Source: Bacteroides intestinalis (GTDB lineage: Bacteria > Bacteroidota > Bacteroidia > Bacteroidales > Bacteroidaceae). Taken from it: a DNA stretch of 64,000 nucleotides. The notes beneath the pieces are model-generated. The model had not been told where the DNA came from. It was given only the letters and a program-made list of their open reading frames with translations, and searched no databases. Position numbers and translations under genes: made by a program. Positions within the stretch are counted from its first letter, which is position 1, and the number at the start of each line of letters is the position of its first letter. This document shows positions 17,367 through 26,149 of the stretch, one piece after another. The stretch lies in the NCBI RefSeq assembly GCF_902364365.1, contig NZ_CABJDN010000010.1, positions 124,001 to 188,000 of the forward strand, read 5' to 3'.

Positions 17367-20276
17367 ATGAAAATAAAACTATTTATTCTTTTCTTGCTTG
17401 CGTATGCCTGCAACGCATTCGCACAAATAAAGATAACCGACCGGCAAAAATCGGCCGCAGACTTTCCATTGCATTCCAACGGAAAGAGCTGCAATATCCA
17501 GATCGATGCTGCCGATTATGAAGTGGTAAACAAGGTGGCACATCTGTTCGCCGAAGATATCGAACGCGTGACAGGAGTAAAAGGCACGGTATCCACTTCT
17601 AAATCCGTCCAAGGAAAAGAAGCGGTTATCATCGGAACACTGGGACACAATAAGTTCATAGATGAACTGGTGAAGAAAAACAAACTGAATGTTTCCTCCA
17701 TTGAAAACGGATGGGAACAGTATGTTATCAAAGTCCTGGATAAACCTTTCAAAGGAGTAGACAGAGCCTTAATCATCGCAGGTTGCGACCGGCGCGGAAC
17801 CGCTTACGGCACATTCGCCCTGTCCGAAGCAATGGGAGTATCTCCATTATACTGGTGGTCTGACGTACCGACTAAGAAGCAAAAAGCTTTATATCTGGAG
17901 ACATCGGAATATATTTCCAAGACACCTTCTATCAAATATCGTGGTATATTCATCAATGATGAAGGTTGGGGTATCACTCCCTGGGCTGCCAAGACCTTTG
18001 AACCGGAACTCGGTGACATTGGTCCGAAAACTTATGCCAAAGTCTGTGAATTGATTCTCCGTATGAAAGGTAATATGCTGGCTCCTGCCATGCATCCGGG
18101 TTCCGGTGCCTTCAATAAATATCCTGAAAATAAGGTGGTAGCCGACAGTTATGGTATCGTAATGACTTCCTCCCACTGTGAACCTTTGCTTTTCAACAAT
18201 GTGACAGAGTGGTTCAAAGACTCTATGGGAGACTGGAACTATATCACCAATAAAGACGGTATCAATAAAGTACTGGATAAAAGAATCTCGGAAAATTCAC
18301 CTTATGAGAACTTTTACACCCTGGCTATGCGCGGTATTCACGACAGTGGTTTAGTGGGAGTAACCAAGGACAACGAGGTGAAACTGATGGAGGAAGTGCT
18401 GAATGACCAACGGAATATATTGGCTAAACATATCAATCAGGATATTGACTCTATTCCACAACAGTTTGTGCCTTACAAAGAGGTGATGGATATCTATGAA
18501 AAGGGATTGAAAGTGCCCGATTATGTAACCTTGGTTTGGCCGGATGACAACTACGGTTATCTGAAAAGACTAAGCAACAAAAACGAACAGAAGCGCAAAG
18601 GCGGTTCGGGCGTTTATTACCATATCTCTTACTGTGGAGAACCCCATGATTATTTATGGATCAACACCACTACTCCCACACTTATTTATGAAGAGATGCG
18701 TAAAGCTTACGACACAGGTGCCGACCGTTACTGGTTACTGAATGTAGGTGACATCAAACCCGGCGAACTTGGCATGAAGTTCTTCCTGGATATGGCATGG
18801 GATGTGGAAAGCTTCAATTTTGAGAAGACTTACACGTACGAAGCTGAATTTCTTGCAAGTATCTTCGGCTCCAAATATGAAAACGAGCTGAGCGACATCT
18901 TCGAGACTTACTATCTTCTGGCATTCCAGCACAAACCGGAATCCATGGGATGGGGATATGAATGGAACAACCACCATGACCGCGAACGGATCATCGACAC
19001 AGACTTCTCTTTCATTAATTACAACGAAGCGGAAAACCGTATGGAAGAATACGACCGCATAGCCGATAAGAGCGAAAAGATATGGAAAGCGCTGCCCAAA
19101 GAATACAAGGCTGCCTACTACGAACTGGTTCACTATCCAGTGAAGGGTGCTGCACTGATGAATAAGAAGATGCTGGTGGCCCAGCAAAACCGCTGGTATG
19201 CACGCCAAGGGCGCGCAGCAACCAATATGCTTGCCGATCAGGTAAAATCTTACCAGGACAGTCTGGATTACTATACAGATCAGTTCAACTCTCTGCTGAA
19301 CGGCAAATGGAACCATATGATGTCCATTACTCCGGGTTGGACAGGAACTTACCAAAACATGCCTCCTATAGAGAATATCACCGTTGCAGGAGAAGCTGAT
19401 ATGCAGATATTCATTCCGGGACAGGATTGCACCTATGGCATGGGGGCAGTACATGCACTCCCCTGTGTGAATCCGTATACCAAGAACAACTCATTTATAG
19501 AACTATACAATAGAGGCAGTAAGCCTTTCAACTGGAAAGCTACGACTCAGAATAATTGGATTAAGCTAAGCCGCACTACGGGCAAAGTAAGTTTACAGGA
19601 TAGAATCACAGTATCCGTAGATTGGAATAAGGTACCTCAAGGTGACGATGTTGTAGGGGTTATCGAGTTGACTTCCGGTAATCAGACAAAGAAAGTATTC
19701 GTTCCTGTCTTCAATCCGGCAAGTCCCACGGTTGAGGAACTGAAAGGAATGTATGTAGAAGACAACGGATGTGTTTCTATCAATGCCGGTAAATTCCACC
19801 GGAAAGTGGAAAATAGCGGTATAAAAATCAGAGCTATCAAGGGATTGGGATATGAGAACGATTGTGTTCAGTTGGGAGAAGCTACCCAGAATGTACCCAA
19901 TATGTGGTTCACCAACAAGAGCCCCAAAGCCGAGTATGACTTCTATACATTCAATGGCGGCAATGCAACCGTACACGTTTATGCCTTGCCTTTGTTCCCC
20001 ATCGACTCCAAACATGACACCCGCTACGGCATCATGATCGATGACGGTATGGTACAATGGATGACTACTGCAGCCAAAGAATACTCCAGTCAGTGGAGAC
20101 TGAACGTGTTCCGCAACAGTGCCATCAGCACTATCAATGTAAATGTCGACAAACCGGGTAAACATACCCTGAAGCTTATCTGTGCCGACCCGGGTATGAT
20201 TATCCAGAAGGTAGTCATCGACTTCGGTGGGATGAAACGCTCTTACTTAGGTCCTAACGTAACATATATAAAATAA
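17367..20276 (+). CDS. GH115 alpha-(4-O-methyl)-glucuronidase
   Basis: 969 residues with signal peptide (CNAFAQ). GH115 enzymes remove alpha-1,2-linked (4-O-methyl-)glucuronic acid from internal or terminal residues of glucuronoxylan, and some act on arabinogalactan. Family traits are the N-terminal domain with AVIIGTLG and RRGTAYGTFALSEAMGVSPLYWW, the barrel segment KYRGIFINDEGWG, NMLAPAMHPGSGAFN and TSSHCEP, then WPDDNYGYLKRLS, WLLNVGDIKPGELGMKFFLDMAWD, and a C-terminal beta domain. Length is normal. It lies between the MFS transporter and the GH2-GH43 fusion. The released 4-O-methyl sugar is the postulated donor for the corrinoid methyltransferase module. Confidence 0.95.
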   Translation: MKIKLFILFLLAYACNAFAQIKITDRQKSAADFPLHSNGKSCNIQIDAADYEVVNKVAHLFAEDIERVTGVKGTVSTSKSVQGKEAVIIGTLGHNKFIDELVKKNKLNVSSIENGWEQYVIKVLDKPFKGVDRALIIAGCDRRGTAYGTFALSEAMGVSPLYWWSDVPTKKQKALYLETSEYISKTPSIKYRGIFINDEGWGITPWAAKTFEPELGDIGPKTYAKVCELILRMKGNMLAPAMHPGSGAFNKYPENKVVADSYGIVMTSSHCEPLLFNNVTEWFKDSMGDWNYITNKDGINKVLDKRISENSPYENFYTLAMRGIHDSGLVGVTKDNEVKLMEEVLNDQRNILAKHINQDIDSIPQQFVPYKEVMDIYEKGLKVPDYVTLVWPDDNYGYLKRLSNKNEQKRKGGSGVYYHISYCGEPHDYLWINTTTPTLIYEEMRKAYDTGADRYWLLNVGDIKPGELGMKFFLDMAWDVESFNFEKTYTYEAEFLASIFGSKYENELSDIFETYYLLAFQHKPESMGWGYEWNNHHDRERIIDTDFSFINYNEAENRMEEYDRIADKSEKIWKALPKEYKAAYYELVHYPVKGAALMNKKMLVAQQNRWYARQGRAATNMLADQVKSYQDSLDYYTDQFNSLLNGKWNHMMSITPGWTGTYQNMPPIENITVAGEADMQIFIPGQDCTYGMGAVHALPCVNPYTKNNSFIELYNRGSKPFNWKATTQNNWIKLSRTTGKVSLQDRITVSVDWNKVPQGDDVVGVIELTSGNQTKKVFVPVFNPASPTVEELKGMYVEDNGCVSINAGKFHRKVENSGIKIRAIKGLGYENDCVQLGEATQNVPNMWFTNKSPKAEYDFYTFNGGNATVHVYALPLFPIDSKHDTRYGIMIDDGMVQWMTTAAKEYSSQWRLNVFRNSAISTINVNVDKPGKHTLKLICADPGMIIQKVVIDFGGMKRSYLGPNVTYIK

Positions 20277-20284
20277 TAACTATT

Positions 20285-23152
20285 ATGGAATTAAAAAAAA
20301 TCTTGATTGCAGCCGTATTGGCTGCCGGCATGGCATTTCAGACAAATGCCGCAGATGTTCCGCGCAAGGAATATCCCCGCCCTCAGTTTGAGCGGACGGC
20401 ATGGGTGAATTTGAACGGTGAATGGGATTACACATTCGATTTTGCCAATTCGGGTATGGAGCAGGAGTATCACAAAGCTACTTCCTTCTCAGGAAAGATA
20501 ACAGTACCTTTCTGTCCGGAAAGCAGTTTATCCGGTGTAGGACATAAGGACTTTATCAATCATATCTGGTATCATCGAGAGATAAGTATTCCGCAGGATT
20601 GGAGCGGCAAGAATGTATTGCTGAATTTCGGAGCAGTCTATTACAATTCGGAGATTTACATTGACGGAGCTTTGGCAGGACGCCACTTCGGCGGTAGTTC
20701 TTCTTTCAGCATCGATATCACCAAGTTAGTGACTCCGAGCAAGGTACACCACCTGGTAGTACGCGCATCCAGTGATTTGCGTTCGGGCATGCAGAGCGCC
20801 GGTAAGCAGAGCCTGCAATTTGGTTCTTACGGCTGTAATTATACCCGTACTACAGGTATCTGGCAGACTGTATGGATGGAAGCAGTCAATCCTTCCGGCT
20901 TAAAATCCGTACAAGCCGTTGCAGACGTCGATCAGGAACAATTGGTCGTATGGCCTACATTCTACAGTGATAGTAACAACAAGCTGAAGATTACATTGAA
21001 AGATGGTAATAAAGTCGTTGCTTCTGCCACAGTGAAAGGTACTAACAATTCTGTTGCCGTACTTCCGGTAAAGAAAGCCAAACTATGGTCACCGGAATCA
21101 CCTTTCCTATACGACATTACTTATCAGATGATCGATCCGGCAGGAAAGGTTCTCGATGAAGTATCATCTTACATAGGTATGCGCAAAGTGCATATTGAAG
21201 GAAATAAGATTTATCTGAATAACAAGCCTTACTATCAACGTCTGGTATTGGATCAGGGTTTCTATCCCGATGGTATCTGGACAGCTCCTACCGATGAAGC
21301 ATTGAAACGTGATATCGAGTTATCAATGGCTGCCGGCTTCAACGGAGCACGCCTGCATCAGAAGGCATTCGAAGAGCGCTTCTATTATTGGGCGGATAAA
21401 CTGGGTTACATCACTTGGGGAGAAGCTCCAAGCTGGGGTATGGATGCCAATAACATAGAGGTGGCACGCAACTTCCTGGTTGAATGGTCGGAACTGGTAC
21501 TTCGTGACCGGAACCATCCTTCTCTATTGATCTGGACACCGATGAACGAAGAGTGGTGGCCTGATTTGGTTCAGTACCCACGTTTTACGACCGATTTATA
21601 CAATCTGACGAAGTCACTCGACCCTACCCGCCCGGTGAACGATGCCAGCGGTGGTTGCCACATCAAGACAGATATATGGACTGTACACAACTATGAACAG
21701 GATCCTGCCAAGCTGAAAGATATCATCTACAAAGATGGTAAATTCTTCCAGGCTCCCAACTATAAGATTGGAGTACCTGCAGCCAATATTGGTTTCAACG
21801 GTTTACGCCAGAATGCAATATATGACTTCCCCGTATATGATGGCAAAATGCCGTATCTGATTGATGAAGTAGGTGGTATCAAATGGGTGAAAGACCAGGA
21901 TAAGACTAACTCAAGCACACAATCATGGGGTTACGGCACACCGCCGAAGACTGAAAAAGAATTCCTGGAACGACTGGAAAGCCAGATGAATGGCATTCTT
22001 GAATTGAAAGATCAGGTTTGGGGATATTGCTATACTCAGCTGACGGATGTGGAACAGGAACAAAACGGTATTTATTACTATGACCGTACTCCTAAGTTTG
22101 ATACGAAACTTATTCACAGTATCTTCAGTAAGAATCCTGAAGATCTGGAAGGCACTTATACCAATCCGTTATGCAATTATGGTCCGGACCCCTGGGCTAT
22201 CTGGCACGATGGTTCCTACTATTACATGCATACAATGGTCGACAGCCTTGTGTTGTGGAAGACACAGGATGTGACCGACATTCGTAATGCAGAGAAAAAA
22301 ACAATCTGGATTCCGACAGACCCGTCTAATAAGCATAACCTGTGGGCACCCGAGATTCACAATATCGGTGGAAAGTGGTACATCTATTATGCAGCCGATG
22401 ACGGTAACTCCGACAATCACCAGATGTATGTACTGGAAAATACAAACAAAGATCCGTTCAAGGGAGAGTTCGTGATGAAAGGCCGTATCAGTACGGATAA
22501 AGATAACAACTGGGCTATTGATGGATCAGTATTTGAAAACAAAGGCAAGTTATACATGGTTTGGTCCGGTTGGCAAACCCGTCGTGTGGATACCGAAACT
22601 CAATGTATCTACATTGCCGAGATGAAGAATCCCTGGACACTGGGTTCCGAAAGAGTCCTGATCTCTAAACCGGAACTGGAATGGGAACGCCACTACATTA
22701 ACGAAACCGGTTGGAATCCTCCACACAAAGTATTTGTGAACGAAGGGCCTCAACCATTGAAGAGCCCGAAGGGTAAATATATTCACGTTGCTTATTCGGC
22801 AAGCGGTGTATGGACTCCGTACTATGCTTTGGGCATGCTGACAGCAGATACGAATGCAGACCTGTTGGATCCGGCATCCTGGAAGAAAGCTCCCCAACCT
22901 CTGTTCCGCCAGTCTCCTGAAAATGGAGTATACGGTACAGGACACAACAGCTTCTTCAAATCACCTGATGGCAAAGAATGGTATATCCTGTATCATGCTC
23001 GCGACACCCAGGTAGATCCTCCGGGCATGGGCGATACAAGATCTCCCCGTGCTCAGAAGATAGAATGGAAAGCGGACGATTACCCTGTATTAGGTACACC
23101 TTATCCAAAGACGATGCGGTTGAAAAAACCGTCAGGGACAAAGGTTAAATGA
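20285..23152 (+). CDS. GH2-GH43 two-domain glycoside hydrolase
   Basis: 955 residues with signal peptide (FQTNAAD). Residues 25-610 are GH2: jelly-roll (WVNLNGEWDYTF), Ig-like domain, and TIM barrel with acid/base Glu422 in TPMNEEWW and nucleophile Glu528 in LIDEVGG. Residues about 622-950 are a full GH43 five-blade propeller with base Asp635 in GPDPWAIW, WAIDGSVFE, a likely acid Glu in NEGPQPL, and GTGHNSFF. Both catalytic sites look intact, so the protein could remove two different sugars from one side chain. It starts 8 bases after the GH115 stop. The specificities of the two halves are not readable from the motifs. Confidence 0.93.
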   Translation: MELKKILIAAVLAAGMAFQTNAADVPRKEYPRPQFERTAWVNLNGEWDYTFDFANSGMEQEYHKATSFSGKITVPFCPESSLSGVGHKDFINHIWYHREISIPQDWSGKNVLLNFGAVYYNSEIYIDGALAGRHFGGSSSFSIDITKLVTPSKVHHLVVRASSDLRSGMQSAGKQSLQFGSYGCNYTRTTGIWQTVWMEAVNPSGLKSVQAVADVDQEQLVVWPTFYSDSNNKLKITLKDGNKVVASATVKGTNNSVAVLPVKKAKLWSPESPFLYDITYQMIDPAGKVLDEVSSYIGMRKVHIEGNKIYLNNKPYYQRLVLDQGFYPDGIWTAPTDEALKRDIELSMAAGFNGARLHQKAFEERFYYWADKLGYITWGEAPSWGMDANNIEVARNFLVEWSELVLRDRNHPSLLIWTPMNEEWWPDLVQYPRFTTDLYNLTKSLDPTRPVNDASGGCHIKTDIWTVHNYEQDPAKLKDIIYKDGKFFQAPNYKIGVPAANIGFNGLRQNAIYDFPVYDGKMPYLIDEVGGIKWVKDQDKTNSSTQSWGYGTPPKTEKEFLERLESQMNGILELKDQVWGYCYTQLTDVEQEQNGIYYYDRTPKFDTKLIHSIFSKNPEDLEGTYTNPLCNYGPDPWAIWHDGSYYYMHTMVDSLVLWKTQDVTDIRNAEKKTIWIPTDPSNKHNLWAPEIHNIGGKWYIYYAADDGNSDNHQMYVLENTNKDPFKGEFVMKGRISTDKDNNWAIDGSVFENKGKLYMVWSGWQTRRVDTETQCIYIAEMKNPWTLGSERVLISKPELEWERHYINETGWNPPHKVFVNEGPQPLKSPKGKYIHVAYSASGVWTPYYALGMLTADTNADLLDPASWKKAPQPLFRQSPENGVYGTGHNSFFKSPDGKEWYILYHARDTQVDPPGMGDTRSPRAQKIEWKADDYPVLGTPYPKTMRLKKPSGTKVK

Positions 23153-23184
23153 TTAAACTGAAACTCTGAAATCAATAAACAATA

Positions 23185-24738
23185 ATGAACAAAGCATCTT
23201 TATGGATAAGTTGCCTTGTGCTGTTTCTCCTTGCCGGCTGTACGAATGCCGGCAAGCAAGCAGCTGAGGAAGAAACAACTTTCACCAATCCGGTCATCTA
23301 TGCTGATGTACCGGATGTTGACGTTATACGCGTAGGTAGTGATTATTATATGATTAGTACTACCGCACACATGTCACCCGGAGCGCCTATCATGCACTCC
23401 AAAGACATGGTTAACTGGAAAATCATCAGCTATGTGTTTGATGAACTCAAAGAGAGCCCATACAATGATCTGGAAGGCGGTAATATCTACAGCCGCGGAC
23501 AATGGGCTGCTTCCTTACGCTATCACAACGGGCTTTTCTATGTATTCTTCGGTACAGGGAACAAATCCTACATTTATACAGCAAAAGATCCGGCAGGAAA
23601 ATGGGAACAGAAGCTTGTGATTGATGAGTATCTGCACGATGCTTCCATGTTGTTCGACGACGATGGACGCATTTATCTGGCTTATGGTGCACGCCACATC
23701 CGCATCATTGAATTCAATAAGGATTTGTCTGGAATCAACCCTAACGGACTACAGGTAGAAGTCATCCCCGGCGAACCGAGAGGCTTGCTCGAAGGTACAC
23801 ACTTTTATAAATTCGACGGTAAATATTACCTCACTCTTATTTGGTGGCCGGAAGGCGGCATACGCACACAACTCTGCTTCCGTTCCGACAAAGTGGCCGG
23901 ACCTTACGAGATGAAAACAATCCTTTCGGACGACCTCGGATATGCCAATCACGGTGTAGCACAAGGATGCTTCATCGATACAGAAGCAGGTGAATGGTAT
24001 GCTATGTTGTTCCAGGACCACGAAGCCGTAGGCCGTGTACCTGTACTGATGCCTTGCCGCTGGGAAAATGGTTGGCCCATGCTGGGGGACGAAAATGGCA
24101 AAGTGCCTCCAGTTATGAAAGTACCCGTACAGGGATATGATGAAAAGACGGAACTGGTGGTCAGCGACAACTTCGACGAGGCTCCCAAGCTGGGACTGAC
24201 CTGGCAATGGAATCATAATCCGGATAATTTGCTATGGACTCTCACCGAACGCCCGGGCTATCTGAGACTGAAAACCGGAAAAGTAGTAAAGAACCTCTTC
24301 GAAGCCCGCAACACACTGACGCAACGTACTGAAGGTCCCAAATGTAGTGGTGTCGTTTCCTTAGACCTCACCTTCATGAACGATGGTGACCATGCAGGAT
24401 TGGCAGCATTCTGTTCTGAACCGGGAATCCTCTCCGTTGTGAAAGAATATGGGAAGAAGTATCTGGTAATGACCGACCGCAATGTAGAAAAAGCACGGCG
24501 TGAACTGAATCAGGATATTGTCTTTCTGAAAATGGAGTGTGATTTTACCACAGACTATGCCCAATTTTCCTATAGCCTGGATGACACTAACTGGACTCCG
24601 ATAGGCGACAAATTCCACATGATATTCAGTATGGCGCACTTCACTGGTAATAAATTCGCTATATTCAATTATGCCACGAAGGCTGCCGGTGGATATGTGG
24701 ATGTTGATTTCTTCCGTTACGAAAAGCAATCTAATTAA
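23185..24738 (+). CDS. GH43 lipoprotein with XynB-type C-terminal domain
   Basis: 517 residues with lipobox LLAGC. The five-blade GH43 propeller covers about 30-310: ADVPDVDVIRVG (base Asp), HDASMLFDDDGRIYLAYG (pKa-tuning Asp) and LLEGTHFYKF (acid Glu). A concanavalin-like GH43 C-terminal domain (about 325-510, ending VDVDFFRYE) forms the usual lid of beta-xylosidase/arabinofuranosidase members, possibly subfamily 12. It is likely surface- or periplasm-anchored. It lies 32 bases after the GH2-GH43 gene and 6 bases before the epimerase, in one transcription unit. Confidence 0.92.
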   Translation: MNKASLWISCLVLFLLAGCTNAGKQAAEEETTFTNPVIYADVPDVDVIRVGSDYYMISTTAHMSPGAPIMHSKDMVNWKIISYVFDELKESPYNDLEGGNIYSRGQWAASLRYHNGLFYVFFGTGNKSYIYTAKDPAGKWEQKLVIDEYLHDASMLFDDDGRIYLAYGARHIRIIEFNKDLSGINPNGLQVEVIPGEPRGLLEGTHFYKFDGKYYLTLIWWPEGGIRTQLCFRSDKVAGPYEMKTILSDDLGYANHGVAQGCFIDTEAGEWYAMLFQDHEAVGRVPVLMPCRWENGWPMLGDENGKVPPVMKVPVQGYDEKTELVVSDNFDEAPKLGLTWQWNHNPDNLLWTLTERPGYLRLKTGKVVKNLFEARNTLTQRTEGPKCSGVVSLDLTFMNDGDHAGLAAFCSEPGILSVVKEYGKKYLVMTDRNVEKARRELNQDIVFLKMECDFTTDYAQFSYSLDDTNWTPIGDKFHMIFSMAHFTGNKFAIFNYATKAAGGYVDVDFFRYEKQSN

Positions 24739-24744
24739 TAGAAT

Positions 24745-25875
24745 ATGAATAAACTGATGATTTTGGTATGTACCATCCTGATGGTTGGATGTACCGCAAC
24801 AACAAAAGAAGAACTGACTGAATCCGGATTGAAGCGAAGTGATTTCCAGACAGAAGTCAATGGTGAAAAGACAGACCTGTTTGTGTTGAAAAACAAGAAC
24901 AACATGGAAGTTTGCATCACTAATTTCGGAGGCCGTATTGTATCGGTCATGGTTCCCGATAAAGATGGTAACATGAAGGATGTGGTTCTGGGATTCGACT
25001 CTATACAGGACTATATCAAATATCCGTCTGACTTCGGAGCAAGCATTGGACGATATGCCAACCGCATCAACCAAGGACGCTTCACACTGGACGGTGTGGA
25101 GTACCAGTTGCCACAAAATAACTATGGTCATTGTCTGCATGGTGGGCCGAAAGGTTTCCAGTACCGTGTGTACAAAGGAGTACAAAAGAACGATCAAGAA
25201 GTACAACTGACTTATCTAGCAAAGGACGGAGAAGAAGGATTTCCCGGCAACCTGCAATGTACGGTTACTATGAAGTTGACGGATGATAACGCCATCGATA
25301 TTCAATATGAAGCCGAAACGGATAAGCCGACTATTGTCAATATGACCAATCATTCTTACTTCAATCTGGATGGTGATCCCACAACTGATAACTCTGCCTA
25401 TCTGTTGACGCTGAATGCCGATAACTATACCCCGGTAGACAGCACTTTCATGACAACAGGCGAGATTGCAACGGTAGAAGGAACTCCTATGGATTTCAGA
25501 AAGCCTACAGCAATCGGTGCAAATATCAATCAGGAGTTTGAACAGCTGAAGAATGGAAACGGAATAGACCATAACTGGGTACTGAACACTCAAGGAGATG
25601 TAACTAAGGTATGCGCTACTCTTGAATCACCCAAAACCGGTATCGTTCTGGATGTTTATACCAATGAACCTGGCATACAGGTATATTGCGGAAACTTCCT
25701 GGATGGTACTCTGACCGGTAAGAAAGGCATTGTTTATAACTTCCGTGCAGCAGTTTGCCTGGAGACGGATAAATATCCCGATACGCCTAATAAGCCGGAA
25801 TGGCCGTCGGCAGTGTTAAGACCGGGAGAAAAGTACCAAAGCCAATGCATCTATAAATTCTCGGTACATAAGTAA
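24745..25875 (+). CDS. galM: aldose 1-epimerase (mutarotase) lipoprotein
   Basis: 376 residues with lipobox MVGC, so it is secreted rather than cytosolic. It interconverts alpha and beta anomers of free aldoses. Galactose-mutarotase family motifs are present: FGGRIVSVMVPDKDG, IGRYANRINQGRF, HGGPKGFQ, the catalytic His in NMTNHSYFNL, and the late catalytic Glu region around PNKPEWPSAVLRPGEKY. It ends the long operon and is followed by a hairpin at 25910-25961. A secreted mutarotase at the end of a PUL fits rapid preparation of released sugars for an anomer-selective importer. Confidence 0.93.
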   Translation: MNKLMILVCTILMVGCTATTKEELTESGLKRSDFQTEVNGEKTDLFVLKNKNNMEVCITNFGGRIVSVMVPDKDGNMKDVVLGFDSIQDYIKYPSDFGASIGRYANRINQGRFTLDGVEYQLPQNNYGHCLHGGPKGFQYRVYKGVQKNDQEVQLTYLAKDGEEGFPGNLQCTVTMKLTDDNAIDIQYEAETDKPTIVNMTNHSYFNLDGDPTTDNSAYLLTLNADNYTPVDSTFMTTGEIATVEGTPMDFRKPTAIGANINQEFEQLKNGNGIDHNWVLNTQGDVTKVCATLESPKTGIVLDVYTNEPGIQVYCGNFLDGTLTGKKGIVYNFRAAVCLETDKYPDTPNKPEWPSAVLRPGEKYQSQCIYKFSVHK

Positions 25876-25909
25876 TGCAAAGAGACTCCGGTCTCTGTTA
25901 TCCTGATAG

Positions 25910-25961
25910 AAAAGAAGAATTTGCTTTCCCTGTGTATAAAAAGGAAGCAGATTCTTCTTTT
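25910..25961 (+). terminator. hairpin terminator of the methyltransferase/GH115 operon
   Basis: The arms 25910-25929 and 25943-25961 pair almost perfectly (A-rich left, T-rich right) and end in a T-run. A smaller hairpin AGAGAC/GTCTCT lies just before at 25881-25896. Confidence 0.7.
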
Positions 25962-25998
25962 TGTTTCGTAGAACAAAGTAATAAGCCCTCTCTCAAGT

Positions 25999-26061
25999 CA
26001 ATGTAATATCAGGAAAAGTTTATGTAACCAATCTTTTTCAAATTGTAACATCAGGAAATGA
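25999..26061 (+). promoter_or_regulatory. 21-bp GTAA direct-repeat array upstream of GH2
   Basis: GTAA occurs at 26003, 26024 and 26045 (21 bp apart). Units one and three share the extended word GTAA-ATCAGGAAA with one change between. AraC-type DNA-binding domains, including those of HTCS proteins, often use direct half-sites two helical turns apart, so this is a likely activator site ending about 100 bases before the GH2 start. Confidence 0.65.
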
Positions 26062-26149
26062 TACGGAAACGTACTTGCAAAGTTCCTTGCCTCAAAATCA
26101 TTATTTTTGTCCAATAGAAGTAGTAATCATTAAATTAACAACAAGAACC

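Noticed and set aside
18735..19454. Minus-strand open frame of 239 codons inside GH115
   Set aside because: Antisense to a full-length GH115 coding sequence; no family features.
22047..22475. Overlapping plus-strand frames inside the GH2-GH43 fusion, considered as a sign of two separate genes
   Set aside because: The main frame runs unbroken through both domains, so a fusion is real rather than a frameshift artefact.
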